A stretch of 64,000 nucleotides of DNA from Diaporthe sp. PMI_573 (GCA_021399435.1 JAJTUP010000004.1:186001-250000), one strand, 5' to 3'; positions 22,363 through 35,199 are shown, counted from the first letter of the stretch. Notes: a model not told the origin generated them from the letters alone. A program made the numbers and translations.

Positions 22363-23091
22363 ATGGCGAGCCAAAACAACATCACCCTCTTCGACCTCGC
22401 CAGCAAGGATGGCAACAAGTGCTGGTCCCTCAACCCGTGGAAGGCCCGCTTCGTCCTCAACTTCAAGGGCCTCGACTACCAGACCGAGTTTGTCGAGTAC
22501 CCAGATCTCAAGACACGCCTGGCCCCTCACTTCGGCACCCCGCTCGACGCCTATACCAGCCCCACCATCCGATACACCGACGGAAAGTACATCATGGACT
22601 CCAAGGCCATTGCCCGGACCATCGACAAGGACCACCCGGAGCCGCCCCTGCACCTCGACTCGCCCTACCTCACCAGGCTCGAGGAGATCCTGCCCAAGCT
22701 CATGCCCGCCCTGAGCGGCCACTACGTCCCCTGCATACCCAAGAGGCTGCTCAACGACGCCGGTGTCCCTTACTGGTACAAGACCCGTGAGGCCAAGTTC
22801 CGAATGTCCCTTGACGAGCTGGAGACCTCCCAGGGCGGGGAGCCCGGCTGGTCCAAGGCCGAGCCCTTGTTGAAGCAGGTCACCGAGGCCCTCAAGGAGA
22901 ACCCCCTCGGGCCCTTCTTTGCCGGCAAGACCGTCAGCTATGCCGACTTCGTCTGGGCTGGCTTCCTGATCTTCTGGCGGCGCATCGGAGACGACAAGTT
23001 CAGCGAGCTGCTCAAGAGGTCCGGCGACCCTGCCGCCCACGAGGCATTATTGAAGGCCGTCGAGCCATGGTCAGAGAGGGACAACCACTGA
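22363..23091 (+). CDS. fungal glutathione S-transferase (UstS/etherase-like)
   Basis: Intronless, 242 residues from ATG 22363; an upstream GTG at 22354 is not needed. Conjugates glutathione to electrophiles or cleaves aryl-ether bonds, cytosolic. The N-terminal thioredoxin-like domain has WSLNPWKARFVLNFKGL (catalytic Ser/Asn region at 21-26), SPTIRYTDG with the cis-Pro at 67, and MDS at 78-80 for the gamma-glutamyl contact. The C-terminal helical domain (from ~100) ends ADFVWAGFLIFWRR. This arrangement fits the ascomycete group that includes UstS and beta-etherase-like GSTs. Divergent from the esterase and convergent with the xylanase. Confidence 0.85.
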   Translation: MASQNNITLFDLASKDGNKCWSLNPWKARFVLNFKGLDYQTEFVEYPDLKTRLAPHFGTPLDAYTSPTIRYTDGKYIMDSKAIARTIDKDHPEPPLHLDSPYLTRLEEILPKLMPALSGHYVPCIPKRLLNDAGVPYWYKTREAKFRMSLDELETSQGGEPGWSKAEPLLKQVTEALKENPLGPFFAGKTVSYADFVWAGFLIFWRRIGDDKFSELLKRSGDPAAHEALLKAVEPWSERDNH

Positions 23092-23575
23092 GGGACTATC
23101 AAGGAACCCGAGCTACCGCTATGTGCGCGTGCGCATCGACGAAGCAACACCGGCTGGCCACTGCGGGCTGGTCATGCCACCGGCCAACGACACCGCCGGT
23201 GGGCTCAAGCCGAGTATCATCTAGTAAAAGAAAAACAACGTTTCTGCAGATTCATGAATCCATCTCTCAGCAGTAACCCGCACACGTTTCCTCCCCAACA
23301 CCATAAATCGACCGATTCAGAGTTGGGTCAACCGCTTGATAGGGACCTCTAGACACACAACATCAAGTATGTGCATTGTTGGCATCTGTGTGACATGCCT
23401 GACTCACTCACTACTTATGTACAATTCTTGGTGAGAAGTGGCAGTGCCGAGATCTCAGGTGGTTTGTTATTTGATCCCCTGGTCCTTAATCCCCCCCCCC
23501 CTTTCCTGAGACATGCGTTCTGCCTCTTTAATCTTGCCTCCGATCATCATCCTTGATTGAAAATGCTATTCCGCA
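23092..23575. other. intergenic between convergent genes
   Basis: 3' flanks of the GST and xylanase genes. Contains a C-run at about 23491-23502. No gene seen. Confidence 0.55.
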
Positions 23576-25220
<1,645 letters not shown>

Positions 25221-26881
25221 TGGCATGGTCTGGGTGACAGGAACGGTCGTAAAAAAAGTTCTGGGCAGAGACCCCAGATAGGAAGTGCGGTTGACAACAG
25301 CCGAAGGTTGGACGACGAGGCTTAAAGCTAAAGCTGTACCGACTATCCGAAGCGTGGGTGAGTACCTTGTACAAAATGTATTATAATTCAAAGTCTTTCT
25401 CACAATGAATGGCAGAGAACGTTGCCAAGACGCCGTACTTTTGCATCTTGTGTGAAAACCAGTCGTACCACATTTGAAAATAGGCCCCACACAAAAACGC
25501 TAGACCTAGAAACCCCTTTCTTGATGCACTCTCCACTACGGACACGCAGGATTGAATAAGCATTGTGGCCGACACTAGTAGCTACTATTTGAGAGCCAAA
25601 TAGTTGATGACAATGTGTCCGGTAACACCGTGACGGAAGAGAATGAAAATCAGTCCACCCCTGCTGAAGAGGGAGCCAGCGGTGTTGTTGAAGAGAACAA
25701 CGGTCTTGCCGTTGAGAATATGGGTAGCGGTTCCCGGCAAGCGAAGCCTTGTGATAAAGGATGTTTCAATCGTTGTTGCTGCGCCAATCGCTCGGGCAAA
25801 GAAGACATGTCTAGAGGCTGGAACTATGAAGTCAAGCTCGCGACTGGAATCCGTTGGTGAAGCCATAGCAACGGGGACGCCCAAGGCTGTCTTGATATGT
25901 TAACTAGAGCCTCAATGTTCGTGAAAGATTACAACGTTGAGTCTAACGGATGAGAAGATGCGGTTGATGCGGAAATAATAACCGCACAACGGAAACAAAG
26001 GACGTGGGCCTGGTATCACGTTTATATTTGTCGAAAATGAGATGAATACGTTGCTTACTGCCGTCCGCCCTGTCCATGATCAAGCTACGCCAAGAAAAGA
26101 AACCTTGAATCAGCAGATTAGCATTGCCGGTACCCAAAGACTAGTCAAAAGCGAAAGTAATGGGGGGCAGTCTTTTGGGAGAGAGGAAGACACGCGTTTC
26201 AACACCACACGTGAAGCACTGGAGATTATTTCAGCCAGGCGGTTGCCAGGACTTGTGCATATAACAACGCCAATCTAGTTGTCTCCCAGAAGACTCGTCT
26301 CTGCAAGTTTAGTACCCTTGTCGCTAGAGACTTATCTTACAGTGATTTTACCCGAAGGGAGTCCGAAGAACTACACGGGTAAATATGCAGGTGGCGGCGC
26401 ACATTAGCTCATGGGGGGCACTGGGCCAGCACCTGGATCCTTCGGGACCTCTAATCAAACACCCACCTTGTGCTGCCTTGGCCCCCGTGTTGAAGGGTGA
26501 ATATCTGCCTGCGTCACATGCCAAGAGCAATTGCGATCGAATGCTTTCAGTGCGCCTAAAACCGTATCTTGACTAAGCCCGACTGCTCGAGTTCTGCACT
26601 AACCTAGGGGGTCCAGTAGAGCACCCGCAACAACTGGATCCAAGGTTTCACGTTAAACAGACGAGAGGCTACCTAGACTCTGAATAAGACGTTGGAAAAG
26701 CTCGATCTTCCTGGTGACGACCCGGAGTTAGGTGAAGCTCTGAACTCACTGTAACTACGCACCTTTGAATAGCTTTGGCCAGTTACTTGGCCGGTGCCGC
26801 GGCGAATGCGAGGCGGAAGTGGGTCTCACATGTTACCTCAATATCAGAAACGAACCAGCTCCCTTTGCTGAGCAGGACGTA
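25221..26881. other. intergenic, no supported gene
   Basis: About 1.7 kb. Several 60-100 codon frames on the minus strand (25381-25575, 25585-25884) begin with non-ATG codons and resemble no family. They may be decayed remnants, but nothing can be named. Confidence 0.45.
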
Positions 26882-27957
26882 TTATTTGAATCCGAAAGGT
26901 CCAAGTCTCTCCCAAATCACCTCCTCCGCTTTCTTTTCAGTTTTATACTTGCATATAGCGTCTTCCTCTTCAATGGCGTTGTACCACCGCCTGAGGCCTT
27001 CCTGTTCACCTGGATGAAACAGCCTAGTATACTCCCAGTATTCAGGATGCCAATCCGAAAACTCCCAGTCAATAATGCCAGTCATTTTACTATGCTTAAC
27101 CCGAATATCATTATGTGTCAGCTTCAGCTTGTACGTCCCCTCTGGCTTTCCGTGAACCGCCATCACGTTGGGCTCATATTCCCAGTACTCAATAGGCTCC
27201 TTACGACGTATGTAAGTATGGAAGTTTGCAATCGTGGCGAAGGGGCCAAATGGGATCGACACGATGCGGGTGTCAAAGCATGGGATGCCGCCCACCCCAC
27301 CTATCGCCGGTGGTTACCGCCGATGTCCTTCTCCAAGCGTCGAAGCTGCATCATGTACCCCGATAGTTCCTTGACAACTGACTTGAGTTCCGCGTCGCTC
27401 ATCTTATCCATCACTTCCGACAGGTCATTGCCAGAAATCCTCGTGTCATAACAATGTTGGCAAAACCTTCGAGCTTCAAATCGTGGTAGACTTCAAGGAC
27501 TGCGCAAGTCCGCATTAATTGTCAGTAATGAGTAGGGAGAATGCACAAGGGAACGGAATGCGTTTGTAAATGTAGTCGTGACTATCTTAGTTGACTTACT
27601 TTCGGGGACAGGTATTGAGATGTTGGCACGCACAAAGTTTATGGCCGCGATCTCAGTGACGCGAACATTGAGCTTGGCGACCTTGTTGAAGGGTATCACA
27701 ACCACGTGGTCGGGTCCGTGCCGCCGGGATATGTTCAAAGGCGCACTGGCGTTGATACGCAGTTGTAGCCATCTAGGGAGCGGCAACGGCTTCCTATCGA
27801 TATGGCACGGTGGCGACGGCGGCCCCACAGATTGTGTTTTCTCGGCCTTTTGGCTGGGTGATGATAACATATCAGCCGGCCCTGCTGTGATGGGGTCTTC
27901 CCTCGAGATTCCTGATGAATTCATGACTGAATGGCCATCCTGTGTAGTTTGTTGCAT
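26882..27957 (-). pseudogene. aminoglycoside-phosphotransferase (APH) family kinase, decayed
   Basis: Follows the fungal APH/choline-kinase-like family from N- to C-terminus in three frame pieces. Exon 1 (27957-27600) contains VVVIPFNKVAKLNVRVTE and SIPVPE; a 100-nt intron (27599-27500, GTAAGT...GCAG, phase 1) leads to LEVYHDLKLEGFANIVMTR. Then come at least two frame breaks: near 27450, after IVMTR, and near 27300, where LEKDIGGNH meets a stop before GGIPCFDTR. The catalytic loop is also damaged: THND is followed directly by IRV, lacking five residues that normally include the metal-binding Asn, while IIDWEFSDWHPEYWEY downstream is intact. The frame ends normally at 26882. Two frameshifts plus loss of the catalytic loop make it non-functional. 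Confidence 0.75.
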
Positions 27958-28932
27958 GAAGTCAATTTGGTGTTCACTGAGGCGATATCTACTTTAGCAA
28001 GTGCTCACCGCTGGTCGACGCTGGCCAACGTTTGCTGGTCTGTTGGTCCCTTTTCACATGCAGTCTCTTTTTAGCCTACACACATCGGCTCACGCCAAGT
28101 ACCAACAGCAGGCCCCATGGCCGAATCACAGTCCGTCAGCCCAACTGCACCTCTGGCGGCTTGGAGAGACGGTAGCAATTCTACGTATTGGACTAAAGTC
28201 AAGGTCAGCTTCAACTTCACTCAACGGCTTGGTCGCGTCACTCTACACAAAGCATCAGATCATCAAAACATGCGTTGAGGCCTGCGTTGCATTTATCTGG
28301 CACGGCGGAAAGGCCACGAAGAACTTGAATGTCGTGACACTCTGAGATGACGACTGTGTATTTCTCGGCCGTTTTATACTTTAGTGTCAGTTACCACGCT
28401 TGTGAGATGGACAACAGTGCCGTTCCCGGACTGATGGTATTAGCTGTACGCAAAAACTCGCCATTTAAAGTCTTAGCCTGAGAGAAGTGTGAGTACACAA
28501 AACATGTGAGGTATGATAGCGTAGTAGGTTATGTTACGTTTAATCTTTGGGATGAGAAATTTGGAAAAATATGTGCTTTTACCCTACGCGCAAATAATTG
28601 AGGCGCCTCTTGCCAAGTTACCTTCAATTGACGCATTGAGGTCAGCTGCCTTGTCTCTGAATCTCTCCTCGAGACAGAAGAGATTTGATTAATAAGACGA
28701 GGACGTTGCGGCCGCAGTGCTCGTTACTAACGGTGTCAGTGATTCGTTGAGGCCCCGCATTTGATCGGTGGTCTCGTCGGCCCCGACCGGGAATGACATT
28801 GTATCCTTTCCGTTTTCGAATCGGCAGGGATTGTTGGAATCCCTGCTATATATCACACCCACACCAACTGTGTGGACCGGCCTAATAAACCAAACAACCC
28901 TTCAATAGATGTTAGGTAAACATTGGAAAATA
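27958..28932. other. intergenic, no supported gene
   Basis: No supported frame; a 114-codon frame at 28001-28345 (plus) shows no family features. Confidence 0.5.
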
Positions 28933-29406
28933 TTACTTAGCTTTTACTGTCCCACGATGATGGCAGGCGCGTCTGTTTAAGCAATCTGCAGCTGGCACTA
29001 AGGAGTGGTCGCCTCCCAACACAAATATACAGCCCCATATCCAATAACTAATCAACAATTCGGACCTTTGTAGAGCCGAGATTCCTTTCACGGTATTCGA
29101 AGGGGTTGTAGAGGCTTTGCCCAACTTACTACACAGTAGAATTAAGTTTTGGGCCTGGTAAGGCCTTCTGGAAGCAAATGTGGGGCCCCGGCTGGCAAAA
29201 CATATGACCGAGTCCACCCATTTTTTGAGACGATCCGCCTTTGCGCCTCCTGAGATAGGCCTCGTTACTGAAGCTTGAAATGCCATGAGGTCTCTGCTTA
29301 GTCTACCGATCCCACGTTGAATCTCGTTCCTCGTGAAACCTGTTTTCTCTGAATACTCATCGACACTAGTCCGGCTCCACTGCCTCCAGCATGGGGCATA
29401 AACCAA
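28933..29406 (-). CDS. open frame of unknown function, possibly a gene fragment
   Basis: A 157-codon open stretch whose first 90 codons look protein-like (FTRNEIQRGIGRLSRDLMAF; KADRLKKWVDSVICFAS), but it begins at a TTG codon, has an ATG only further in, and possesses a GTAAGT inside that might be a splice donor. I do not recognise the family. It lies head-to-head with the FAD monooxygenase. Could be one exon of a gene or a relic. Confidence 0.25.
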   Translation of the reverse strand: MVYAPCWRQWSRTSVDEYSEKTGFTRNEIQRGIGRLSRDLMAFQASVTRPISGGAKADRLKKWVDSVICFASRGPTFASRRPYQAQNLILLCSKLGKASTTPSNTVKGISALQRSELLISYWIWGCIFVLGGDHSLVPAADCLNRRACHHRGTVKAK

Positions 29407-29749
29407 TCACGTGTTCTCCACCAGGCAAAACGCAGTGCAAAGTCTATGAAACGCCAATCTGTCCGACGGAGGATCGGACACTGTCGAAGCTGTCCGATGG
29501 AGGATCGGATGCTACCGTAGCCGTCAATAGCTTCACCTGGGGCTTGCGTTATTTCTCTCCATTCTCACGAAGTTTGACTTCAAGTTCCTCGAACCTTTTC
29601 CGGATCTTTATCTCACAATCATCTTGGCGCCTCCAGCTTCCGATTTATAAAGACGGGCTAAAACCCTTCACGGTCATTTCCGTAATCTCACGCAGCGTTT
29701 GATCTCTTCTTTTGACACATTTGGAAATCTCATCGTTGACGTAGCCATC
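29407..29749 (+). promoter_or_regulatory. promoter of the FAD monooxygenase with a repeated palindromic motif
   Basis: Two 20-base direct repeats, differing at one base, lie at 29459-29478 and 29490-29509 (31-base period), about 240-290 bases before the ATG. Each contains TCCGA-N7-TCGGA, an inverted pair of CGG-type half sites as bound by Zn(II)2Cys6 regulators, which often control secondary-metabolism genes. The repeats are plain in the sequence; the regulator is inferred. Confidence 0.45.
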
Positions 29750-32321
29750 ATGCCAAACAAACCTTTCACTGTTCTCATAGCCGGCGGTGGTATAGCCGGC
29801 CTGGCGCTTGCAAACATGCTCGAGAAAGTCGGCGTCAATTACTTGATCCTTGAAGGTTATCGCGAGATGGCCCCTCAAGTAGGAGCTAGCATCGGCATTC
29901 TGCCAAACGGTAGCCGTGTGCTTGACCAGATCGGAATGTACGATGAAATCAGGAAGCTCATTGATGCGCCTCTTTTCGAGTCATCTCTTCGCTCACGTGA
30001 GGGCGCCTCAATCACTAGCTATTTTGGTATCGGGACTCAGGTGGATGAAAGGTAAGTTGCACATACCGGTGTAAGCATATTTCTGATCAGGTGTTGACAC
30101 GTCCAAAGACACGGATATGATACCGTTTTCGTGGACCGCCAAATGGTTCTTAAGGCGTTGTGGCGCAACCTCAAACACCAGGAAAATGTTCTTGTCAGCA
30201 AGAAGGTGACCAAGGTCGAGCTTGAGCCGTCTCGAGTGAAGGTAGAGACGAGTGATGGAAGTTCTTACTACGGAGATATCCTAGTCGGCGCAGATGGTGT
30301 CCACAGCAAAGTCAGAAATGAGATGTGGCGGCTTGCGGATGCCCTTGAGCCTGGCTACATCCCCGCCTCAGAGCACACTCGTGAGTCTGTCCTTGGAGAA
30401 TCTGGTGCGCATAGCAACTGACAGATGGAACAGAATGTCTTCCCACAGTCTATAAGTGCATCTTCGGAATATCCATTGACAAGAGCTGGGAGCCTCAGAC
30501 CGTGCAGACAAACTTAAACCAGGGTTACTCCTATCTCGTCATCAGCGGACCTCAAGGCCGCGTCTACTGGTTTCTGTTTGTCAACATGGGCAAGACTCAC
30601 TACGGTCCTGAGCCTCCTAGTTTCACAAAGGAAGATGAAGAGGCGTTAGTGAATGAGCACATGAACGACAAGATCATGGAAAACCGCACCTTCAGAGACT
30701 TGTACTCCACCAAGATCTCATCTGTGCTGACTCCTCTCCCTGAATATGTCTTCAAGAAGTGGCATTTTCGACGCATCATGACGATTGGAGATGCCGCACA
30801 CAAGGTAAGTTATTTATATTCTACACTGACTTCATCCGAAAATACCGCATAACACTCCTTTAGTTCGAGCCAATCGCTGGCCAGGGAGGCAATAGCGCCA
30901 TCGAAACTGCCGCTGTCCTCGTCTCAAACCTCGCAACCATGATCAAGAGCAAGACGCACCCGTCTGACATCACCACGGCCGACATCAACGCCGTCTTCAC
31001 CAGGACCCAAGCAACCCGAGAGACGCGGGCCCAGACACTCGTCAAGGCATCCCATGAGGAACAACGCTTCGCCGCCATGGAGGCACCTTTCGATAGGCTT
31101 GTCGGCAGATACCTTGCACCAATCTTATCGATCGACGAAAAGTGGGATCAGTGGTCCAAGAACGTTGAAGGCGGTCACAAGCTTGACATCTTGGATGTTC
31201 CGAAGCGTCCCCACGCTGTTCCGTACCATGACGAGTTGGCCAGCACTCCCTTAACATCATCTTACTTGCCTCGGATCGCAGTTGCAGCCTCGCTGTGTGC
31301 TCTGATCTACGTTGCGCAACAAGCGCTTGTTCTTGGCCCGGAGGCAGCCTCTCAGAGCGCTACATTCCTAGACAAAGTTGCGAAGAGTACATACACGGGG
31401 TTCACAATGATTGACGACCTTCTTTCTGTACTGGTGTGGGCCTTCTCGGAGCAAGTCGCAGGTCCCGATCCCAACAAGAGGATCCAGTGCCTTTATTTCT
31501 TGGTCAACCTGATCCCCACGATTTACATCTGGACGGTCGAGGGCTACCGCAACGGCAACATCCAGTCGCTGGTCTCCGTGCCCTCCATCTTCGCCATTTA
31601 CCAGCTCCTCGGTATTGGAAAGGTCGCGCCGTTCTACTTCCTCCTCAGCGTGCACACAACCAGCAGAAGCGTCTATGCCCGCACGACCGGACGTCCCATT
31701 CCCTCTCATGTCGCCAAGGTCCTCCTGCCGGCACTGTGCCTCGGATACGTCATCCCTACAGTCCTCATGTTCTTGCCCCACGAGGATAGCATCACTCAGC
31801 AGAACTTCATCGCATTCTGGCAGCCTTCTCCTCTCTATGTGTCCTTACTTGTCTGGGTTGGCTCAAAGGCTTTGTGTGCCCTGAGAGCACCCAAGCCCTT
31901 CGATTTGGAAATCTTCGACAACAAGGACCTACCCTACCTTCAATCTGGCTACGCCTTCTGCTTCTTCGCCACTGCAATCACCCATATCTGCGTTCTGCTG
32001 TATGCCGGTGTCAGCCCGTCCGTCTCTGTCTCCCAGTCCTTTTTCAGCCTGCCCAGTTTTGATGCGATTGATATTTCTGGGTTCTGGAAGTATGATATGG
32101 TACTTTGCTTCAGCTCTGTCGCGGTCTGGCTTCTTCACAGCGTGTTTGAGTTGAGACGACTCGGGTATATCACGACCTTCACCGCGTTCAAGGCTACAGG
32201 ATTGACTTTGGCTGCGGGGATACTTGTTGGCCCGGGTGCGACATATGCTGGTGTCTGGGCTTGGAGAGAGTCAATAATTGCAAGCTATAACAATGTAACA
32301 ACTAAGTTGAAGGAGGCTTAG
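29750..32321 (+). CDS. FAD-dependent monooxygenase fused to a C-terminal multi-pass membrane domain, four exons
   Basis: Exons 29750-30051, 30109-30380, 30449-30804 and 30864-32321 give 795 residues; the introns are 57, 68 and 59 nt, all GT-AG, and each restores a conserved motif. Residues 1-415 are a group A flavoprotein monooxygenase of the PaxM/meroterpenoid-epoxidase type: GGGIAG at 12-17 (FAD ADP), GADGVHS at 161-167 (DG motif), GDAAHKFEPIAGQGGN at 305-320 (GD motif). Residues ~445-775 contain eight or so hydrophobic helices, with the charged motif TVEGYRNGN (534-542) between them. Typical stand-alone enzymes of the first type have some 450 residues, so about 330 are added. It probably oxygenates a lipophilic substrate at a membrane; the role of the second domain, possibly cyclase-like or only an anchor, is unknown. 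No polyketide synthase or prenyltransferase is in the window. Confidence 0.88.
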
Positions 32322-32359
32322 TGATACAGTCACACATATAAGGAAGAGTTTAAGTCTAC

Positions 32360-32940
32360 ATAATGTTACACAACTTCAACGGTACTCTTCCGTTACTATC
32401 ATTAATCTCGCAAGCCTTTGGATTCTTCTCAACGAGGGATACAATAACATTGTTATGTCCTCTTGCTGTTACTAAGTGAAGTGGTGTCGAATTCCGAAAA
32501 ACTGAATTTTGCTTCCGTGTTTATATCCTCGCTGATGAGACGCTTTACAATCTCATCGTGGCCTTTCTCGGCAGCCAGGTAAGCGCTGTAGCGTCGAGGT
32601 AGTCGGAGGTTTCTAAATTACGCGATACGGTAGACGCCTAAAATCAATAGGTCCAGAATGCGAGTCTATATAAACCATACAGCATAATGTAGTGTGAGGC
32701 CTCTGTTGTTAGTCATCTTGACATTAGCGAGTAGTCGCTTTATACGACCGTTATAAGATAAAAGTGGCCGTTTATTGCCGACCAACAACTAAGGAATTTG
32801 CTGTAATTATCTTTTAGGCAAGTAGAGCCTTTAAGGTGCATTAATTTATTAACAACATTCTTGTAGACATTGAGCGCTGCTAGATGTAGAGGGCTTCGGC
32901 CATACTGTATATTTTTTATCAACTGTTTATTGGTCTGTCT
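32360..32940 (-). pseudogene. ankyrin-repeat protein, degenerate
   Basis: On the minus strand several ankyrin units are readable in broken frames: GRSPLHLAALNVYKNVVNKL (about 32896-32837), a further TLHYAVW unit near 32700, YLAAEKGHDEIVKRLI (about 32590-32535) and STPLHLVTARGHNNVIVSLVE (about 32493-32430). Stops and at least one frameshift separate them, and AT content rises towards the right, consistent with RIP leaking from the neighbouring transposons. It is convergent with the FAD monooxygenase. No start or end can be assigned. Confidence 0.65.
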
Positions 32941-33270
32941 ACTGTCTGCTCAGCCTTTTAATTACACTTCCTTAAGCTCGTGTACAAGGTCAATAATGGC
33001 TTTGTATATCTGCTTATAGTCCTCCTTTAACGGCACCTTAAACTTTCCCTATAGCCTTATACCCTTTAATATTTCTTCCACCTATTAAAACACATTAGAT
33101 TAATCGTTAACAACAAACCAATATATCTAGACTAGGATAAGGCAGGTTTAAAGTTTAAGCACTACTATTTATTTAAAAAGATTTTTTTAAAAACTTATAT
33201 ATATCTATAGTTATATAATTCCCAGTTATTTCTACTAAAGTTAACCCTTATAGTTAAGCAACTAGGTAGA

Positions 33271-33762
33271 TGTTATAAACCAACACGTTGGCACCAAAGG
33301 AACCCGTTAGGAAAACCCAGACAACCCGGATTAAACGCCACGACGCCCGCCCCGCGGCACTAGTTGGCAAGGTTACAAGAACACGCCAAGACTCAGGATT
33401 AGGGTTAGACTCGCCAGGCTCGGTTACAAGCCCAGCAAGTAGGCTCGACAATCTACCTATCGGGCTATACACCAAAGATTGCAGGCTTGCCTTGCAAACT
33501 AGCAAGCCACTAAAGAGTCGAAATATATAAGAACATAGTCATTACTATAGTAGATAGCTTTTATAGAACAGACTCTTTAGTCGTTAATTTAAGTATTTAA
33601 TTTAGCAACTAGATAGCCTTATAGCTAGTAATTATACTTATAGAATTATTATGTCTTATACTAAATAGTTAAGTATTATTTTTATACTGTATTACTAATA
33701 TAAACCTTATAGGTTATTTATTAAACCCTATAAAGATTTAGTATAATTATTATATTTTAACA
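33271..33762 (+). repeat. 5' LTR of Gypsy element D1 (492 bp)
   Basis: Begins TGTTATAAAC and ends TTTTAACA. Its whole length matches, in reverse orientation, the sequence at 59194-59685, also exactly 492 bp, with differences mostly of the C/T and G/A kind. Followed on the right by gag- and pol-like sequence on the same strand, so taken as the 5' LTR. Confidence 0.8.
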
Positions 33763-33846
33763 ACTCTTATTTAGTATAGCTATATAGTTACTAACTATAT
33801 AATATTAAAATATAATGACACCTTAGACTCTAGCCTCTTTTAGTAT

Positions 33847-34363
33847 TGTTAAACGGAAACGCTTGTATGGGCGCTGCACGCAGAGAGTTACCCTAGACTT
33901 GGCACTGGATTTTCTCTAAGTGCCTATAGGGCGTACACGCTGGCAGATGAGTTTGGTGGCCGTGAGCCGATTTTTTAGGCTGTTTTAAGACCCTAACTTT
34001 ATACCTCTACATTCCCCTTATTTCTTACCCAAAAAGTATGTAACTTAGTTTATTAGATAGCCTAATTTCTAAAGTTTATCTGTATTTAGTTTGGTTACTG
34101 TCAGGGTTAGGGTTGGCTGGTTATTTAAAGTCAAAGATAGTGGGTCCGAGGGCCAAATTTTCCGGCCTCCCTATCTACACACTAGAGCCAACCCACGTGT
34201 GCCTAAGGGTGAGACAATGTTGGAGGGACTATAAGGAGGGCTGACAGAAGCCCACTCAAATTTAATGCAAAGTTGTCCAAACCACTCTTAATCGTCTCAA
34301 CTTGCCTCCAGGCACCTTACTGTGACCCTGCCATACACATACTGCTGAAGGCACTAACCTTTA
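33847..34363. mobile_element. LTR-like insertion S1 (517 bp)
   Basis: Begins TGTTAAACGG and ends CCTTTA (probably CCTTCA before mutation). Nearly the same sequence as S2, and where the two differ S1 mostly carries T for C or A for G. Flanks TTAGTAT and AAAGTAT agree at five of seven positions, which would be a mutated target duplication. No coding capacity; most likely a solo LTR. Confidence 0.65.
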
Positions 34364-34651
34364 AAAGTATTAGTAATAATAATGTTTAAAATATAGCAGC
34401 CTAAATTGCAGCTTTCCAGCAAGAAGTTAATCTCCTTTATATAGCCTAGCAGGCTAGGGCCTATAAGATAAATAAGCCCGGCCCCTATAAAGGAGAAAAG
34501 GAAACCTTTTAGAAATTTCTTATCTAGTGTCGAGCCTACTTTAAGCACTATTACCTCTAGTTTAATACCTATTACAACAAAATTATCTTTACTAGATACT
34601 GGCTTAAAGGCAACATACTTGTATAATTTAAACCAACCCTTAAAGACTACT
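34364..34651 (+). pseudogene. D1 leader/gag fragment between S1 and S2
   Basis: About 290 bases of D1. The plus frame shows a mostly open Lys/Pro/Ser-rich stretch that runs into the gag frame once S2 is mentally removed. Low certainty about the protein. Confidence 0.35.
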
Positions 34652-35199
34652 TGTTAAACGGAAACGCTCAAATTCGGCGTGGGCCCTTCACGTAAGGAGT
34701 TACCCTAGAATGCACGTAAGGAGTTACCCTAGACTTGGCACTGGATTTTCTCTAAGTGCCTATAAGGCGTGCACGCCGGCAGATGAGTTTGGTGGCCGTG
34801 AGTCGATTTTTTGGGCTGTTTTAAGACCCTAACTTCGTACCTCTGCATTCCCCTTATTTCTTACCCAAAAAGCATGTAACTTAGTTTATTAGATAGCCTG
34901 ATTTCTGAAGTTTATCTGTATTTAGTTTAGTTACTGTCAGGGTTAGGGTTGGCTGGCTATTTAAAGCCAAAGATAGTGGGTCTGAGGGCCGAATTTTCCG
35001 GCCTCCCTATCTGCGCACCAGAGCCAACCCACGCGTGCCCAAGGGTGATACGATGTCGGAGGGACTGTGAGGAGGGCTGACAGAAGCCCACTCAAATTCA
35101 ATGCAAAGTTGTCCGAACCACTCTCAATCGTCCCAACTCGCCTCCAGGCACCCTGCTGCGACCCTGCTACACACACACTGCTGAAGGCACTAACCTTCA
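34652..35199. mobile_element. LTR-like insertion S2 (548 bp)
   Basis: Same family as S1: begins TGTTAAACGG, ends CCTTCA. It is flanked by a perfect GACTACT on both sides (34645-34651 and 35200-35206). It retains many CG pairs and is less AT-rich than the DNA around it. It is longer than S1 mainly because of a 24-base tandem duplication at 34689-34736. No inverted terminal repeats. Most likely a solo LTR, although a 7-base duplication is longer than the usual 4-6. Confidence 0.7.

Noticed and set aside
25585..25884. 99-codon minus-strand frame in the gap upstream of the xylanase
   Set aside because: Starts at a TTG codon and has no motif that can be tied to a family; noted as possible debris only.
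33254..33530. 80-codon frames on both strands at the D1 LTR
   Set aside because: They lie within the 492-bp LTR and have a matching non-coding copy at 59194-59685.
34100..34120. GGGTTAGGGTT, resembling fungal telomere repeat (also near 34940)
   Set aside because: Only one and a half units, present identically in both S1 and S2 as part of the element, so not a telomere or telomere scar.
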